A stretch of DNA of 9,743 nucleotides from Labilithrix luteola (GTDB taxonomy: Bacteria; Myxococcota_A; Polyangia; Polyangiales; Polyangiaceae): assembly GCA_026225435.1 (NCBI GenBank), contig JAMFST010000664.1, positions 1 to 9,743 on the forward strand. The letters run 5' to 3'. The first letter of the stretch is position 1. Every line of letters starts with the position of its first letter. Positions 1 through 6,629 of the stretch are shown piece after piece. The position numbers and the translations under genes were made by a program. The notes below the pieces were generated by a model that saw only the letters and a list, made by a program, of their open reading frames with translations, was not told the origin of the DNA and made no database searches.

Positions 1-50
1 CCCCTCCCCTGCCGGGTCCGAGCCTCGCCATGTGCGAATGGACATTCTGC

Positions 51-74
51 TCGACCGGAAAATAAATCGACCGG
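51..74. repeat. Direct repeat TCGACCGG flanking an A-rich spacer, upstream of the first gene
   Basis: The octamer TCGACCGG occurs at 51-58 and again at 67-74, 16 bp apart, separated by the A-rich AAAATAAA. This is the only A/T-rich spot in bases 1-86, which otherwise hold no gene. It lies 12 bp before the chosen TTG start of the membrane-protein gene, so it could be a regulator site or part of a promoter. The repeat is seen directly; its function is a guess. Confidence 0.35.
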
Positions 75-86
75 CGCGGCGAACCT

Positions 87-839
87 TTGTCCTTCCCAGG
101 CGTCCATGAGCCCGTGCCCGTGCCGCGCTTCATCTCCCAGGTGCCTCGTCGGTCGTTCCTCCTCTTCATGGCGGCCGGGTGGGTGTTCATCCTCCTGGCG
201 AGCGTGACGTACTTCCACTTCGGGACCATCCCGGGGTTCATGCGGGAGCGGCTGCCGCTGCGTTTTCCGTCGCTGTACCTGGTGTCGCTCCGCGTGCATG
301 TCGCGGCGGCGCTGGTGTCGCTGCCGCTGTGCATCGTGCTGATGACCCGCTTCCTCCAGCGGCGGCCGAAGGTTCATCGGTGGCTCGGTCGGATCGCGGG
401 AATGACTCTCCTGCTGGCGCTCGTTCCCACCGGCGCGGTGCTGGCGTTCTCGGCCAGCGGCGGGCCGGTGGTCACCGCCGGGTTCCTCCTCTCCGGAGCC
501 ATCGTCGCGTGGGGGACCGTCCGCGGAGTCATGGCGGCTCGCCGCCGCGACTTCGTCAGCCACCGTCACGCCATGCGGCACGTGTTCGCGCAGATGAGCG
601 TGGCCGTGACCTCGCGCGCCCTGCTCATGGCCGCTGCTGCCTTCACCGACCTCGCCCCGGAGCTCGTCTACGTCGTCGCCCTCTGGGTCCCGGTGATCGG
701 GAGCGCGGCGGTCGTCGAGGTCCTCTCGCTCTCACGCTCCCGCCTCCCCTTCGAAAGGATCCGTCGTGAACTTCTCTCGCTCCTTCTTGCTCTCCGCTCT
801 CACGCTGTCGCTCGTGACGGGGGCCGCCTCGGCCGATGA
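87..839 (+). CDS. DUF2306-type polytopic membrane protein
   Basis: This is a 250-residue inner-membrane protein of unknown function. About six hydrophobic segments can be seen, near residues 24-45, 66-88, 102-124, 128-149, 166-186 and 192-213. Between and beside them lie the features I associate with DUF2306 proteins: a basic loop with a KVHRWLGR motif (His97) and a later His-rich stretch, SHRHAMRH (His159, His161, His165). The clustered histidines could bind a metal or heme, but that is speculative. The start used is TTG at 87, with no convincing ribosome binding site. GTG codons at 114 and 120 and ATG at 168 are alternatives, although the ATG would cut into the first helix. The last 74 bp overlap the next gene in another frame, and the C-terminal tail after about residue 226 looks unconserved. 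The family call is moderate and no biochemical role can be given. Confidence 0.7.
   Translation: MSFPGVHEPVPVPRFISQVPRRSFLLFMAAGWVFILLASVTYFHFGTIPGFMRERLPLRFPSLYLVSLRVHVAAALVSLPLCIVLMTRFLQRRPKVHRWLGRIAGMTLLLALVPTGAVLAFSASGGPVVTAGFLLSGAIVAWGTVRGVMAARRRDFVSHRHAMRHVFAQMSVAVTSRALLMAAAAFTDLAPELVYVVALWVPVIGSAAVVEVLSLSRSRLPFERIRRELLSLLLALRSHAVARDGGRLGR
753..759 (+). promoter_or_regulatory. Ribosome binding site for the small exported protein
   Basis: GAAAGGA lies six bases before the GTG at 766. It fixes that GTG as the start even though it falls inside the upstream coding region. It is one of the few clear Shine-Dalgarno sequences in the window. Confidence 0.6.
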
Positions 840-1203
840 ACCGTCCGTCGTCCAGCGCATGCAGCACCACGTCGACACCGCCCTGGTGAGGCCGCTCATC
901 GCCCAGGACCGGGCGACGCCGAAGTTCTCGCGCTCGTCGCCGCCGAGCAACCGGCGCGCCCGCATCACCTCGACGTCACCGGCGACCGACGCCAAGGGGA
1001 ACGCCTTCCTCACCTTCGCCCTCGACTCCCGGTGGGGCAAGGGGGACTGGCAAGACGACATGACCGGCTGCGTCTACGTGAACGACGGCACCATGTACCT
1101 CGAGCTCGGCTCGCAGTACCAGCCGGCCGCCGTGATGCTCGGCAAGGACGGAGACCCGGCGCCGGACGTGTGCAAGGCCGTGGCGCCGTCGCCGTCGTCC
1201 TAG
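766..1203 (+). CDS. Small exported hypothetical protein with signal peptide
   Basis: This is a 145-residue protein that I do not recognise. The N-terminus is a textbook Sec signal peptide: Asn-Phe-Ser-Arg, a hydrophobic core (FLLSALTLSLVTGA), then an ASA-DE cleavage site after about residue 23. The mature part of about 120 residues is polar and contains two cysteines (in MTGCVYV and PDVCKAV), which could form a disulfide after export. It ends in a Pro/Ser-rich tail. The GTG start at 766 is supported by GAAAGGA upstream and because the next ATG (859) would remove the whole signal peptide. The gene begins 74 bp before the membrane-protein gene ends, so the two are probably transcribed and translationally coupled. 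A periplasmic or outer-surface location is likely; function is unknown. Confidence 0.7.
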   Translation: MNFSRSFLLSALTLSLVTGAASADEPSVVQRMQHHVDTALVRPLIAQDRATPKFSRSSPPSNRRARITSTSPATDAKGNAFLTFALDSRWGKGDWQDDMTGCVYVNDGTMYLELGSQYQPAAVMLGKDGDPAPDVCKAVAPSPSS

Positions 1204-1219
1204 TCTCGGTGTCCCCGCG

Positions 1220-2479
1220 TCACTCGTCGTTGATCAACCCGAGGCTGGAACCGGTCCACGCCATGTCCTTGTTGTGGTCGACGCCGTGCATCTTGCCGCG
1301 GGAGAAGCGGGCGAGGTTCACCGCCGGGACCGGCATCGCCTCGTCCTCGGCGCGCAGGCACATGACGCGAATCTCCACGGCGACGCGGGAGCCATCCGGG
1401 GCGACGAGATCGCGGGCGTAGTCGATCTTCTCCTGCAGCAGCCAGCCGTCGCGATCCGCCACCGGGATGGCGTCGACGTCGGCGGCGCTGACGTCGATCT
1501 TCACGCCGGTGCCGGCGTACGAGTAGAGCGGCTTGAGGACATAGCGCGAGAGATCCTTCGGCCAGCCGTCGCCAGCGGCGAGCTCGGAGAGGCGGCGCGA
1601 CTTGGGGACCGACGCGTGCGCCAGGTGCGGGAGCGACTGCTTCGACCAGATCCAGTACCAGTTCGGGTGCGGCACCCAGTGGACGTCGAGATCGTCGGTG
1701 TACTTGAAGGCGAGCTCCGGCTTCTTGATGTCCAGCTCGTCGAAGACGACGCGGTTGAAGATGCGCTTCACCGGGATGCGGCGGCCGTCCTTCAGGCGGA
1801 AGAGCGAGCGCCCCTCCCTCTTCAAGTCGGTGATGCTCACCGCGTCGACGTCGAGCAGCTGCTTGGTGGCGTGAAAGTCGGGGACCGTCTTCTGGCCGGC
1901 CGGGTCGATGTCGAGGAGGATCACCTGCTCGGGATCGGCGTCACCCACCACCGTCTTCTTCAGCCAGGCGAGATACTGCGCCTCGTCGACACCGAGGTAC
2001 GGGTCGACGCGCTTGCCGAGGACCGGCTCGAGCACCTCGTTCCACGCGCGCGTCTGCACCACCTGGAAGGCGTAGAGCGACGGGAAGGCCTGCAGCTCGA
2101 CGATCTTTCCATCGAGCTCCCCCTTCTCGTTGCGCACCAGCGCGAAGTCGACCTGCACGCAGCTCGGAAGCGCGTCCATCCGCGGCACGTCGTAGTGCGC
2201 CGGGACGGCGGGGCGCATCGCCTCGAGGCAACGCGGCGTCGACAGCTCGGCAACGATGCCGCGCGCGTGCTCGGCGAGGCGCTCCCCGGTCGCCTTGGGG
2301 AGGAACACCGGCGTCTCTGCCAGCCGGAAGGGGACGGGGCCCACATTCCCCTCCAGCCTCTTCCGGTAACGCTCGAACAGCTCAGGGGTGTAGGCCCGGT
2401 TGAACGCGTCGCGCAGCGCAGGATCCATGCAGAAGTGACGGTACGGGAGCAGCGGCGCAGCGCGCAACAGGCGCAACAA
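1220..2479 (-). CDS. Uncharacterised ATP-grasp-like protein (glutathionylspermidine-synthase-like layout)
   Basis: This is a 419-residue soluble protein, probably a cytoplasmic ATP-dependent ligase. Around residues 109-140 it has a VDF..LV..G...GKIVELQAFPSL pattern that resembles the DF...G..K..E.NADTP segment of glutathionylspermidine-synthase-type enzymes. Around 313-328 it has VLKPLYSYAGTGVKI, resembling their KP...REGANI ATP-binding loop, with Lys316 as the likely nucleotide lysine. GWLLQEKIDY (345-354) and VEIRVM (368-373, Glu369 a possible metal ligand) follow. This order matches a circularly permuted ATP-grasp fold. From memory, close relatives are uncharacterised proteins common in Bacteroidota, sharing AETPVFLPK, DLDVHWVPHPNW and ARFSRGKMHGVDHNKD. 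The TTG start at 2479 lacks a ribosome binding site; TTG at 2476 or 2467 or ATG at 2428 are alternatives. The gene is divergent from the histidine kinase and convergent with the small exported protein. Substrate unknown. Confidence 0.6.
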   Translation of the reverse strand: MLRLLRAAPLLPYRHFCMDPALRDAFNRAYTPELFERYRKRLEGNVGPVPFRLAETPVFLPKATGERLAEHARGIVAELSTPRCLEAMRPAVPAHYDVPRMDALPSCVQVDFALVRNEKGELDGKIVELQAFPSLYAFQVVQTRAWNEVLEPVLGKRVDPYLGVDEAQYLAWLKKTVVGDADPEQVILLDIDPAGQKTVPDFHATKQLLDVDAVSITDLKREGRSLFRLKDGRRIPVKRIFNRVVFDELDIKKPELAFKYTDDLDVHWVPHPNWYWIWSKQSLPHLAHASVPKSRRLSELAAGDGWPKDLSRYVLKPLYSYAGTGVKIDVSAADVDAIPVADRDGWLLQEKIDYARDLVAPDGSRVAVEIRVMCLRAEDEAMPVPAVNLARFSRGKMHGVDHNKDMAWTGSSLGLINDE

Positions 2480-2502
2480 GTCCGAGCGACGACGAGCGGT
2501 TA

Positions 2503-4728
2503 TTGACGTTCCCGGCGGCGACCGGTAGCGGATCCCGTGTGGTCACGTCGCAGCGTCCGTCCGCCGCCGAACGAGGACGGTCTCCTCTCGTGCGATACGG
2601 CGCCGCGGTGCTGTTCACCGCGATCTCGCTGCTCGCCCGCCTGGCGCTGAGCAACGTCCTCAACAAGAGCTCGGCGTTCCTCATGTTCTACCCCTCGGTC
2701 CTGGCGGCCGCGTGGGTGGGAGGCCTCGGCGGCGGCCTCGTGGCGACGGCGCTCGCCCTGTTCATCGGCGTCGAGTTCTTCATGCTGCCCAACCACACCC
2801 TCGACACCCTGAACAGCCAGGGGGGCGTGGGCCTGCTCGTGTTCACCGGCGTGAGCCTCACCTTCAGCATGCTGGTGGAAAGCACGCAGCGGGCGCGCGG
2901 CCGCACCCGGGAGCTGCTCGTCGGCGCGCAGAACCTCGCGCGCGAGCGAGCCACCCTCTACGACGCCGAGAAACAGAGCCGCGAAGAGCTCGAACGCATC
3001 CTCGTCCGCCTCGATCTGCTCCAGGGGCTGACCGCTGCGCTCTCCGAGGCGGCGACCCCGGTGCAGGTGGCCGAGGCGCTGGTGCAGCGCATGCTGACCA
3101 TGGGGGGCGCCGAGCTGTGCACCTTCTACGCGTACGAGGCGCGCGCCCAGCGGCTGGTGGTGCTGGCCCACGCCGGTGCCGAGCCGAGCTTCACCCCGCC
3201 CGCGGCACACATGAGCGTGGCCGCGGCGGACGATGACCCGGTGCGCCAGCTCGTGGCCTCGCGCGAGCCGATGTGGATCGAGGACCGGCAGCGCTACCAC
3301 GAGCTGTTCGGGCGCGAGCCGAGCTCCCCTTACGGCTTCGACCCCAACGCCTTCGTCGTCCTGCCCCTGGATGCGCCGGGGGGGCAGCTGCACGGCATCC
3401 TGCTGCTCGCCTACCGCACCAGCCGCGCCTTCGGCAGCGAGTTCCGGCAGCTGCTCACCGTGGTGTCGCGCCAGGCCGCGCAGGCGGTCGATCGCTCGCG
3501 GCTCTTCGACGCCGAGCACCGCACGCGCGAGCGCGTCTCCCGCCTCGCCGAGGTGGCCGAGGTGGTGAACGCGCAGCTCGATCGCGACGCCACCTTCCAC
3601 GCCCTCGGCCGCTGGCTGGTGCCCAACCTGGCCGACTGGTGCGCCCTGCAGGCGCCCGGCGAGCCTCCGCTGATCTTCCGCGTGGCCGAGGGCGGCACCC
3701 TCGTCGAGACGACCAGCCAGGCGAGCAGCGGCGACATCGACGCGCGCGCCGCGCTCGAGCGGATCCTGGACGGTGGCCCGTCCGAGCTGCACCCGGCCGA
3801 GCGGCAGTCCTCCAACCTCGGCGTCAGCAAGGCCGCCGCAGCGGCACCGAGCGCGCCCACCGGGCTCACCTCGGCGATCGTCGTCCCTCTGAGTTCTCGG
3901 GGGAAGCGCCTGGCCGCGCTGGTGGTGGGCATCACCAACCCCGACAGCATCTACGACGCCGACGACCTGCACATGTTCGAGCAGATCGCCTCCCGCGCCG
4001 CCGTGGCCGCCGAGAACGCCACCCTCTTCCAGGAAGCGCGCGCCGCCGTCCGCTACCGCGACGAGTTCCTCTCCATCGCCAGCCACGAGCTGAACACCCC
4101 GCTCACCCCGCTGCGCCTCCAGCTCGAGAGCGCCCTTCGCGGCGTGGTCGAGGAGCGCCTGCGCGGCAAGCTGGTCTTGTCGGTGAAGCAGGTCGATCGC
4201 ATCTCCAAGCTGGTCGGCGAGCTGCTCGACGTCTCGCGCATCACCAGCGGCAAGATGCACCTGCGCGAGGAGTCGATCGACCTGGCCGATCTGCTGCGCG
4301 AGGTCACCGAGGCGCACCAGAGCGAGCTGTCGCGCGCCGGCTGCGAGCTGCACCTGACGTCGAGCGGCCCGGTCATGGGCAGCTGGGACCGCCTCCGCCT
4401 GTCCCAGGTGGTGGCCAACCTGCTCTCCAACGCCGCCAAGTACGGCGCGGGCAAGCCGGTTGACATCGCCCTCACCGCCCACGACGACAGCGCCGTGCTC
4501 ACCGTCTCCGACCGAGGAATCGGCATCCCCGCCAAGGACCAGGAGCGCATCTTCGAGCGCTTCGAGCGCGCCGCCTCCGCCCGCAACTACGGCGGCTTCG
4601 GCCTCGGCCTCTTCATCGCCAAGCAGATCATCGAGGCTTCCGGCGGCCACGTGCGCGCCGAGATCCGCGAAGGCGGCGGCACCACCTTCACCGTCACCCT
4701 CCCGCGCCGCTCCGCTGCGGCCGCGTGA
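2503..4728 (+). CDS. Membrane histidine kinase: DUF4118-like sensor, two GAF-type domains, HisKA, HATPase
   Basis: This is a 741-residue sensor kinase that should autophosphorylate and pass phosphate to an unlinked response regulator. Residues 33-125 hold about four membrane helices of the KdpD-like DUF4118 kind (LMFYPSVLAAAWVGGLGGGL). A coiled coil (125-170), a GAF domain (about 175-335) and a second, more divergent GAF-like domain (about 345-510) follow. The catalytic core is intact: H-box SHELNTPL with His528, N-box NLLSNAAKYG (Asn639, Asn643), G1 box SDRGIGIP (Asp670) and G2 box GGFGLGLFIAKQ (697-708). There is no receiver domain and no response-regulator gene on either side, so it looks like an orphan kinase. 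The TTG start at 2503 has only a weak upstream GAGCGG; GTG at 2590 (residue 30) would still keep all helices. If the outer starts are right, only 23 bp separate it from the divergent ATP-grasp-like gene. Confidence 0.9.
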   Translation: MTFPAATGSGSRVVTSQRPSAAERGRSPLVRYGAAVLFTAISLLARLALSNVLNKSSAFLMFYPSVLAAAWVGGLGGGLVATALALFIGVEFFMLPNHTLDTLNSQGGVGLLVFTGVSLTFSMLVESTQRARGRTRELLVGAQNLARERATLYDAEKQSREELERILVRLDLLQGLTAALSEAATPVQVAEALVQRMLTMGGAELCTFYAYEARAQRLVVLAHAGAEPSFTPPAAHMSVAAADDDPVRQLVASREPMWIEDRQRYHELFGREPSSPYGFDPNAFVVLPLDAPGGQLHGILLLAYRTSRAFGSEFRQLLTVVSRQAAQAVDRSRLFDAEHRTRERVSRLAEVAEVVNAQLDRDATFHALGRWLVPNLADWCALQAPGEPPLIFRVAEGGTLVETTSQASSGDIDARAALERILDGGPSELHPAERQSSNLGVSKAAAAAPSAPTGLTSAIVVPLSSRGKRLAALVVGITNPDSIYDADDLHMFEQIASRAAVAAENATLFQEARAAVRYRDEFLSIASHELNTPLTPLRLQLESALRGVVEERLRGKLVLSVKQVDRISKLVGELLDVSRITSGKMHLREESIDLADLLREVTEAHQSELSRAGCELHLTSSGPVMGSWDRLRLSQVVANLLSNAAKYGAGKPVDIALTAHDDSAVLTVSDRGIGIPAKDQERIFERFERAASARNYGGFGLGLFIAKQIIEASGGHVRAEIREGGGTTFTVTLPRRSAAAA

Positions 4729-4781
4729 ATGGCGCTACGTGAAGCGAGATCGAAATAAACTGGAGACAAGGTGGGCCGATC

Positions 4782-4795
4782 CGCTGTAGACAGCG
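4782..4795. repeat. Short perfect inverted repeat upstream of tRNA-Ala
   Basis: CGCTGT-AG-ACAGCG is a perfect 6+6 palindrome with a 2-bp centre in the 108-bp gap (4729-4836) between the kinase stop and the tRNA. The word CCGCTGTA that begins at its left edge (4781) recurs at 4813-4820, 32 bp on. It may be an operator or chance in GC-rich DNA. No convincing -35/-10 promoter for the tRNA was found in this gap. Confidence 0.3.
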
Positions 4796-4836
4796 TGGCC
4801 GTCGTCGCAACACCGCTGTACCGAAGTAGCAGTAAT

Positions 4837-4909
4837 GGGGCCGTAGCTCAGCTGGGAGAGCGCATGCATGGCATGCATGAGGTCACGGGTTCGATCCCCG
4901 TCGGCTCCA
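4837..4909 (+). tRNA. tRNA-Ala (anticodon GGC)
   Basis: A complete 73-nt cloverleaf can be folded by eye. The acceptor stem is 4837-4843 with 4902-4908. It is followed by TA, the D arm GCTC/GAGC with a GG-containing loop, the anticodon arm 4863-4867 with 4875-4879, a five-base variable region, and the T arm ACGGG-TTCGATC-CCCGT. The discriminator base is A4909. The anticodon at 4870-4872 is GGC, preceded by U33 and followed by A37, and reads GCC and GCU alanine codons. The third acceptor pair is G:U (G4839 with T4906), the classic alanyl-tRNA synthetase identity element, which confirms the assignment. The 3' CCA is not encoded past the discriminator, so it must be added after transcription. 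Confidence 0.97.
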
Positions 4910-5196
4910 CTGTTTTACCGAGGTTTTTGAACGACCCCGGGCCAGAATAGCCAAAACCTGGCGACCCCCCAGAGGCATCGGGGGGAGCACTTCACGTGCA
5001 GCTCGTGACGAGCGAGCGCCTTCGCCAGAGGGGCGTTCGTCTGGCGTCGATCGCTCCTGATGCCGCCGGGCGCGGCATCCATGCGACAGCTGATGTTCCG
5101 GCACAGCGATCGACAAAATCGCGGCGCGGGAGTGGCTTCCGGCATCCCAGCCAGGCGGTTGCCGGGGAGGTGGAACAGCGTAAGCTCGCGCGTCCC
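4910..5196. other. Intergenic region with two inverted repeats before the FHA activator
   Basis: These 287 bp separate the tRNA from the activator. AGGTTTT at 4921-4927 pairs perfectly with AAAACCT at 4953-4959 (25-nt loop), and CCCCCC at 4965-4970 pairs with GGGGGG at 4980-4985 (9-nt loop). GCTCG-TGA-CGAGC follows at 5001-5013. None is followed by a T run, so none is a standard intrinsic terminator. The activator's frame stays open back to a GTG at 4996, but about a third of the third codon positions there are A or T, more than in the neighbouring genes, and the 67-residue extension looks like no domain. I therefore treat it as non-coding leader or promoter DNA. No convincing sigma54 or sigma70 promoter was identified. 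Confidence 0.4.
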
Positions 5197-6618
5197 ATGG
5201 CTACGGATGACGGTCAAACGCCCGGCGCGACGCTCCCGAAGAAGGTCGAGCGATCGATCGTCGCCCCCCGTATCGAGGTCGTGATCCAGCAGGACGGCAA
5301 GCGCGCGAGCTCGCGCACGATGGTCCTCGACGGCGACCTCGTTCGCATCGGCTCGCATCCCACCAACGAGGTGGTGCTCGACGATCCGATGGTGTCGCGC
5401 TTCCACTGTCGTCTCACCCACGACCGGGGCACCTGGCGGCTGAACGACACCGGCTCGCTGAACGGCACTCGCGTGGGTGGCATGGTGGTGCGGGACGCCG
5501 ATCTGGCCATGCCGGAGAGCGTCCTCGAGATCGGCGACTCCATCTTGCGGGTGCACGAGCTCATCGCGACCAAGAAGATCCCCATCCTCGACGTGCCCAA
5601 TTTCGGCTCGCTGTACGGAACGTCGAACGTGATGCGCCGCCTGTTCGCCATCCTCGAGCGGGTCGCGCAGTCCGAATCCAACGTCCTCATCGAGGGCGAG
5701 AGCGGCACGGGCAAGGAGCTCATCGCGACCGAGATCGTCAAGCGCGGCCCACGCGCAGAGAAGCCCTTCGTCGTCCTCGACTGCAGCGCGATGGCGCCCA
5801 ACCTCCTCGAGGGTACGCTCTTCGGGCACGCGCGCGGAGCCTTCACCGGGGCGGACCGTGATCGGGCGGGGATCTTCGAGGCGGCCAGCGGCGGCACGGT
5901 CTTCCTCGACGAGATCGGGGAGCTGCCGCTGGAGATGCAACCGAAGCTCCTTCGTGTGCTCGAAGCCGGTGAGATCACCCGGCTCGGCGAGACGTCCCGC
6001 CGCGCCGTCAACGTGCGCGTGCTTGCGGCCACCAATCGCCGTCTCGAAAACGAGATGAACGCTGGGCGCTTTCGCGAAGATTTGTACTTTCGTCTCTCGG
6101 TGATCGTTCTGCGCGCCCCGCCGCTGCGGGAGCGCTCGGGCGACTTTGCCGTGCTGGTCCCGGCGCTCCTCGAGTCGCTCGGCATGAGCCGCTACGCGCA
6201 GCTGTTTCCTGTGTCCGTGATCGAGGACATGGAGCGATACGACTGGCCGGGCAACGTACGCGAGCTGCGTAACTACCTTGAACGTGCCGTCGTCATGCAG
6301 ACGCCGCAGCCGCTCACCCCCCTCGTCGCCACCCGATCGGCTTCACCCGAGGGGCCGGAGAGCGTCGACAGCACTCACGCGGATCCTTCCACCGGTGACG
6401 CCAGCTCGGGCCGCCCGCCGGTGGACATCGAGGTCACCTTCTCGACGGCGAAAGAGCGCGTCGTCGCCGCCTTCGAGCGCGCCTACGCAGCGGCGGTCCT
6501 GCGCTGGGCCGATGGCAACGTGTCGCGCGCCGCTCGCAAAGGCGGGGTCGACCGGATGACGATGCATCGGCTGATCACCCGGTACGATCTGCGATTGCCC
6601 CGCTCGTTCCGCGATTGA
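5197..6618 (+). CDS. FHA-domain sigma54-dependent transcriptional activator (enhancer-binding protein)
   Basis: This is a 473-residue activator of sigma54 RNA polymerase that should be controlled by phosphothreonine recognition instead of a receiver domain. An FHA domain spans about 30-120, with the expected Arg50-Ile-Gly, Ser67-Arg-Phe-His70 and Ser87-Leu-Asn-Gly90 binding-loop residues. The AAA+ domain follows (about 140-370): Walker A GESGTGKE (167-174), sigma54-contacting loop GAFTGA (214-219, intact), Walker B GGTVFLDE (232-239) and WPGNVREL. A Ser/Thr/Pro-rich linker of about 45 residues leads to a Fis-type helix-turn-helix at the C-terminus (GNVSRAARKGGVDRMTMHRLI). I chose ATG 5197, not GTG 4996, because the FHA domain then starts about 30 residues in and the upstream codons look non-coding. 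It lies 42 bp before the cyclase gene, and a -24/-12 sequence sits in that gap. Ser/Thr kinases are the known partners of FHA domains, and one is encoded two genes downstream. Confidence 0.93.
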   Translation: MATDDGQTPGATLPKKVERSIVAPRIEVVIQQDGKRASSRTMVLDGDLVRIGSHPTNEVVLDDPMVSRFHCRLTHDRGTWRLNDTGSLNGTRVGGMVVRDADLAMPESVLEIGDSILRVHELIATKKIPILDVPNFGSLYGTSNVMRRLFAILERVAQSESNVLIEGESGTGKELIATEIVKRGPRAEKPFVVLDCSAMAPNLLEGTLFGHARGAFTGADRDRAGIFEAASGGTVFLDEIGELPLEMQPKLLRVLEAGEITRLGETSRRAVNVRVLAATNRRLENEMNAGRFREDLYFRLSVIVLRAPPLRERSGDFAVLVPALLESLGMSRYAQLFPVSVIEDMERYDWPGNVRELRNYLERAVVMQTPQPLTPLVATRSASPEGPESVDSTHADPSTGDASSGRPPVDIEVTFSTAKERVVAAFERAYAAAVLRWADGNVSRAARKGGVDRMTMHRLITRYDLRLPRSFRD

Positions 6619-6629
6619 CGAAGGGAGCG

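Noticed and set aside
1274..2506. 410-codon plus-strand frame opposite the ATP-grasp-like gene
   Set aside because: The product is Arg/Val/Leu/His-rich without motifs, while the minus-strand frame has a natural composition and ATP-grasp-like motifs.
2500..4650. 716-codon open frame on the minus strand opposite the histidine kinase
   Set aside because: Its translation is low-complexity Ala/Gly/Glu/Arg/His/Gln with no domain, as expected opposite a high-GC gene, and the plus-strand frame has all histidine-kinase motifs.
4927..4955. TTGAAC with downstream A-rich bases as a sigma70 promoter for the activator
   Set aside because: No acceptable -10 hexamer occurs at 16-18 bp spacing; GCCAAA is a poor match.
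4837..4985. Integration site of a genomic island at tRNA-Ala
   Set aside because: No integrase, no duplicate of the tRNA 3' end, and no shift in composition were seen within the window.
5148..5162. TTGC near 5159-5162 as a sigma54 promoter for the activator itself
   Set aside because: The -24 position reads CAGCCA and lacks the invariant GG at the required spacing.
4996..5196. 67-residue N-terminal extension of the FHA activator from GTG 4996
   Set aside because: The codons have a less biased third position than the neighbouring genes, the peptide has no recognisable domain, and ATG 5197 gives a normal FHA N-terminus.
4915..5940. 341-codon minus-strand frame opposite the FHA activator
   Set aside because: It crosses the tRNA-proximal non-coding region and mirrors the activator's codons; no recognisable domain.
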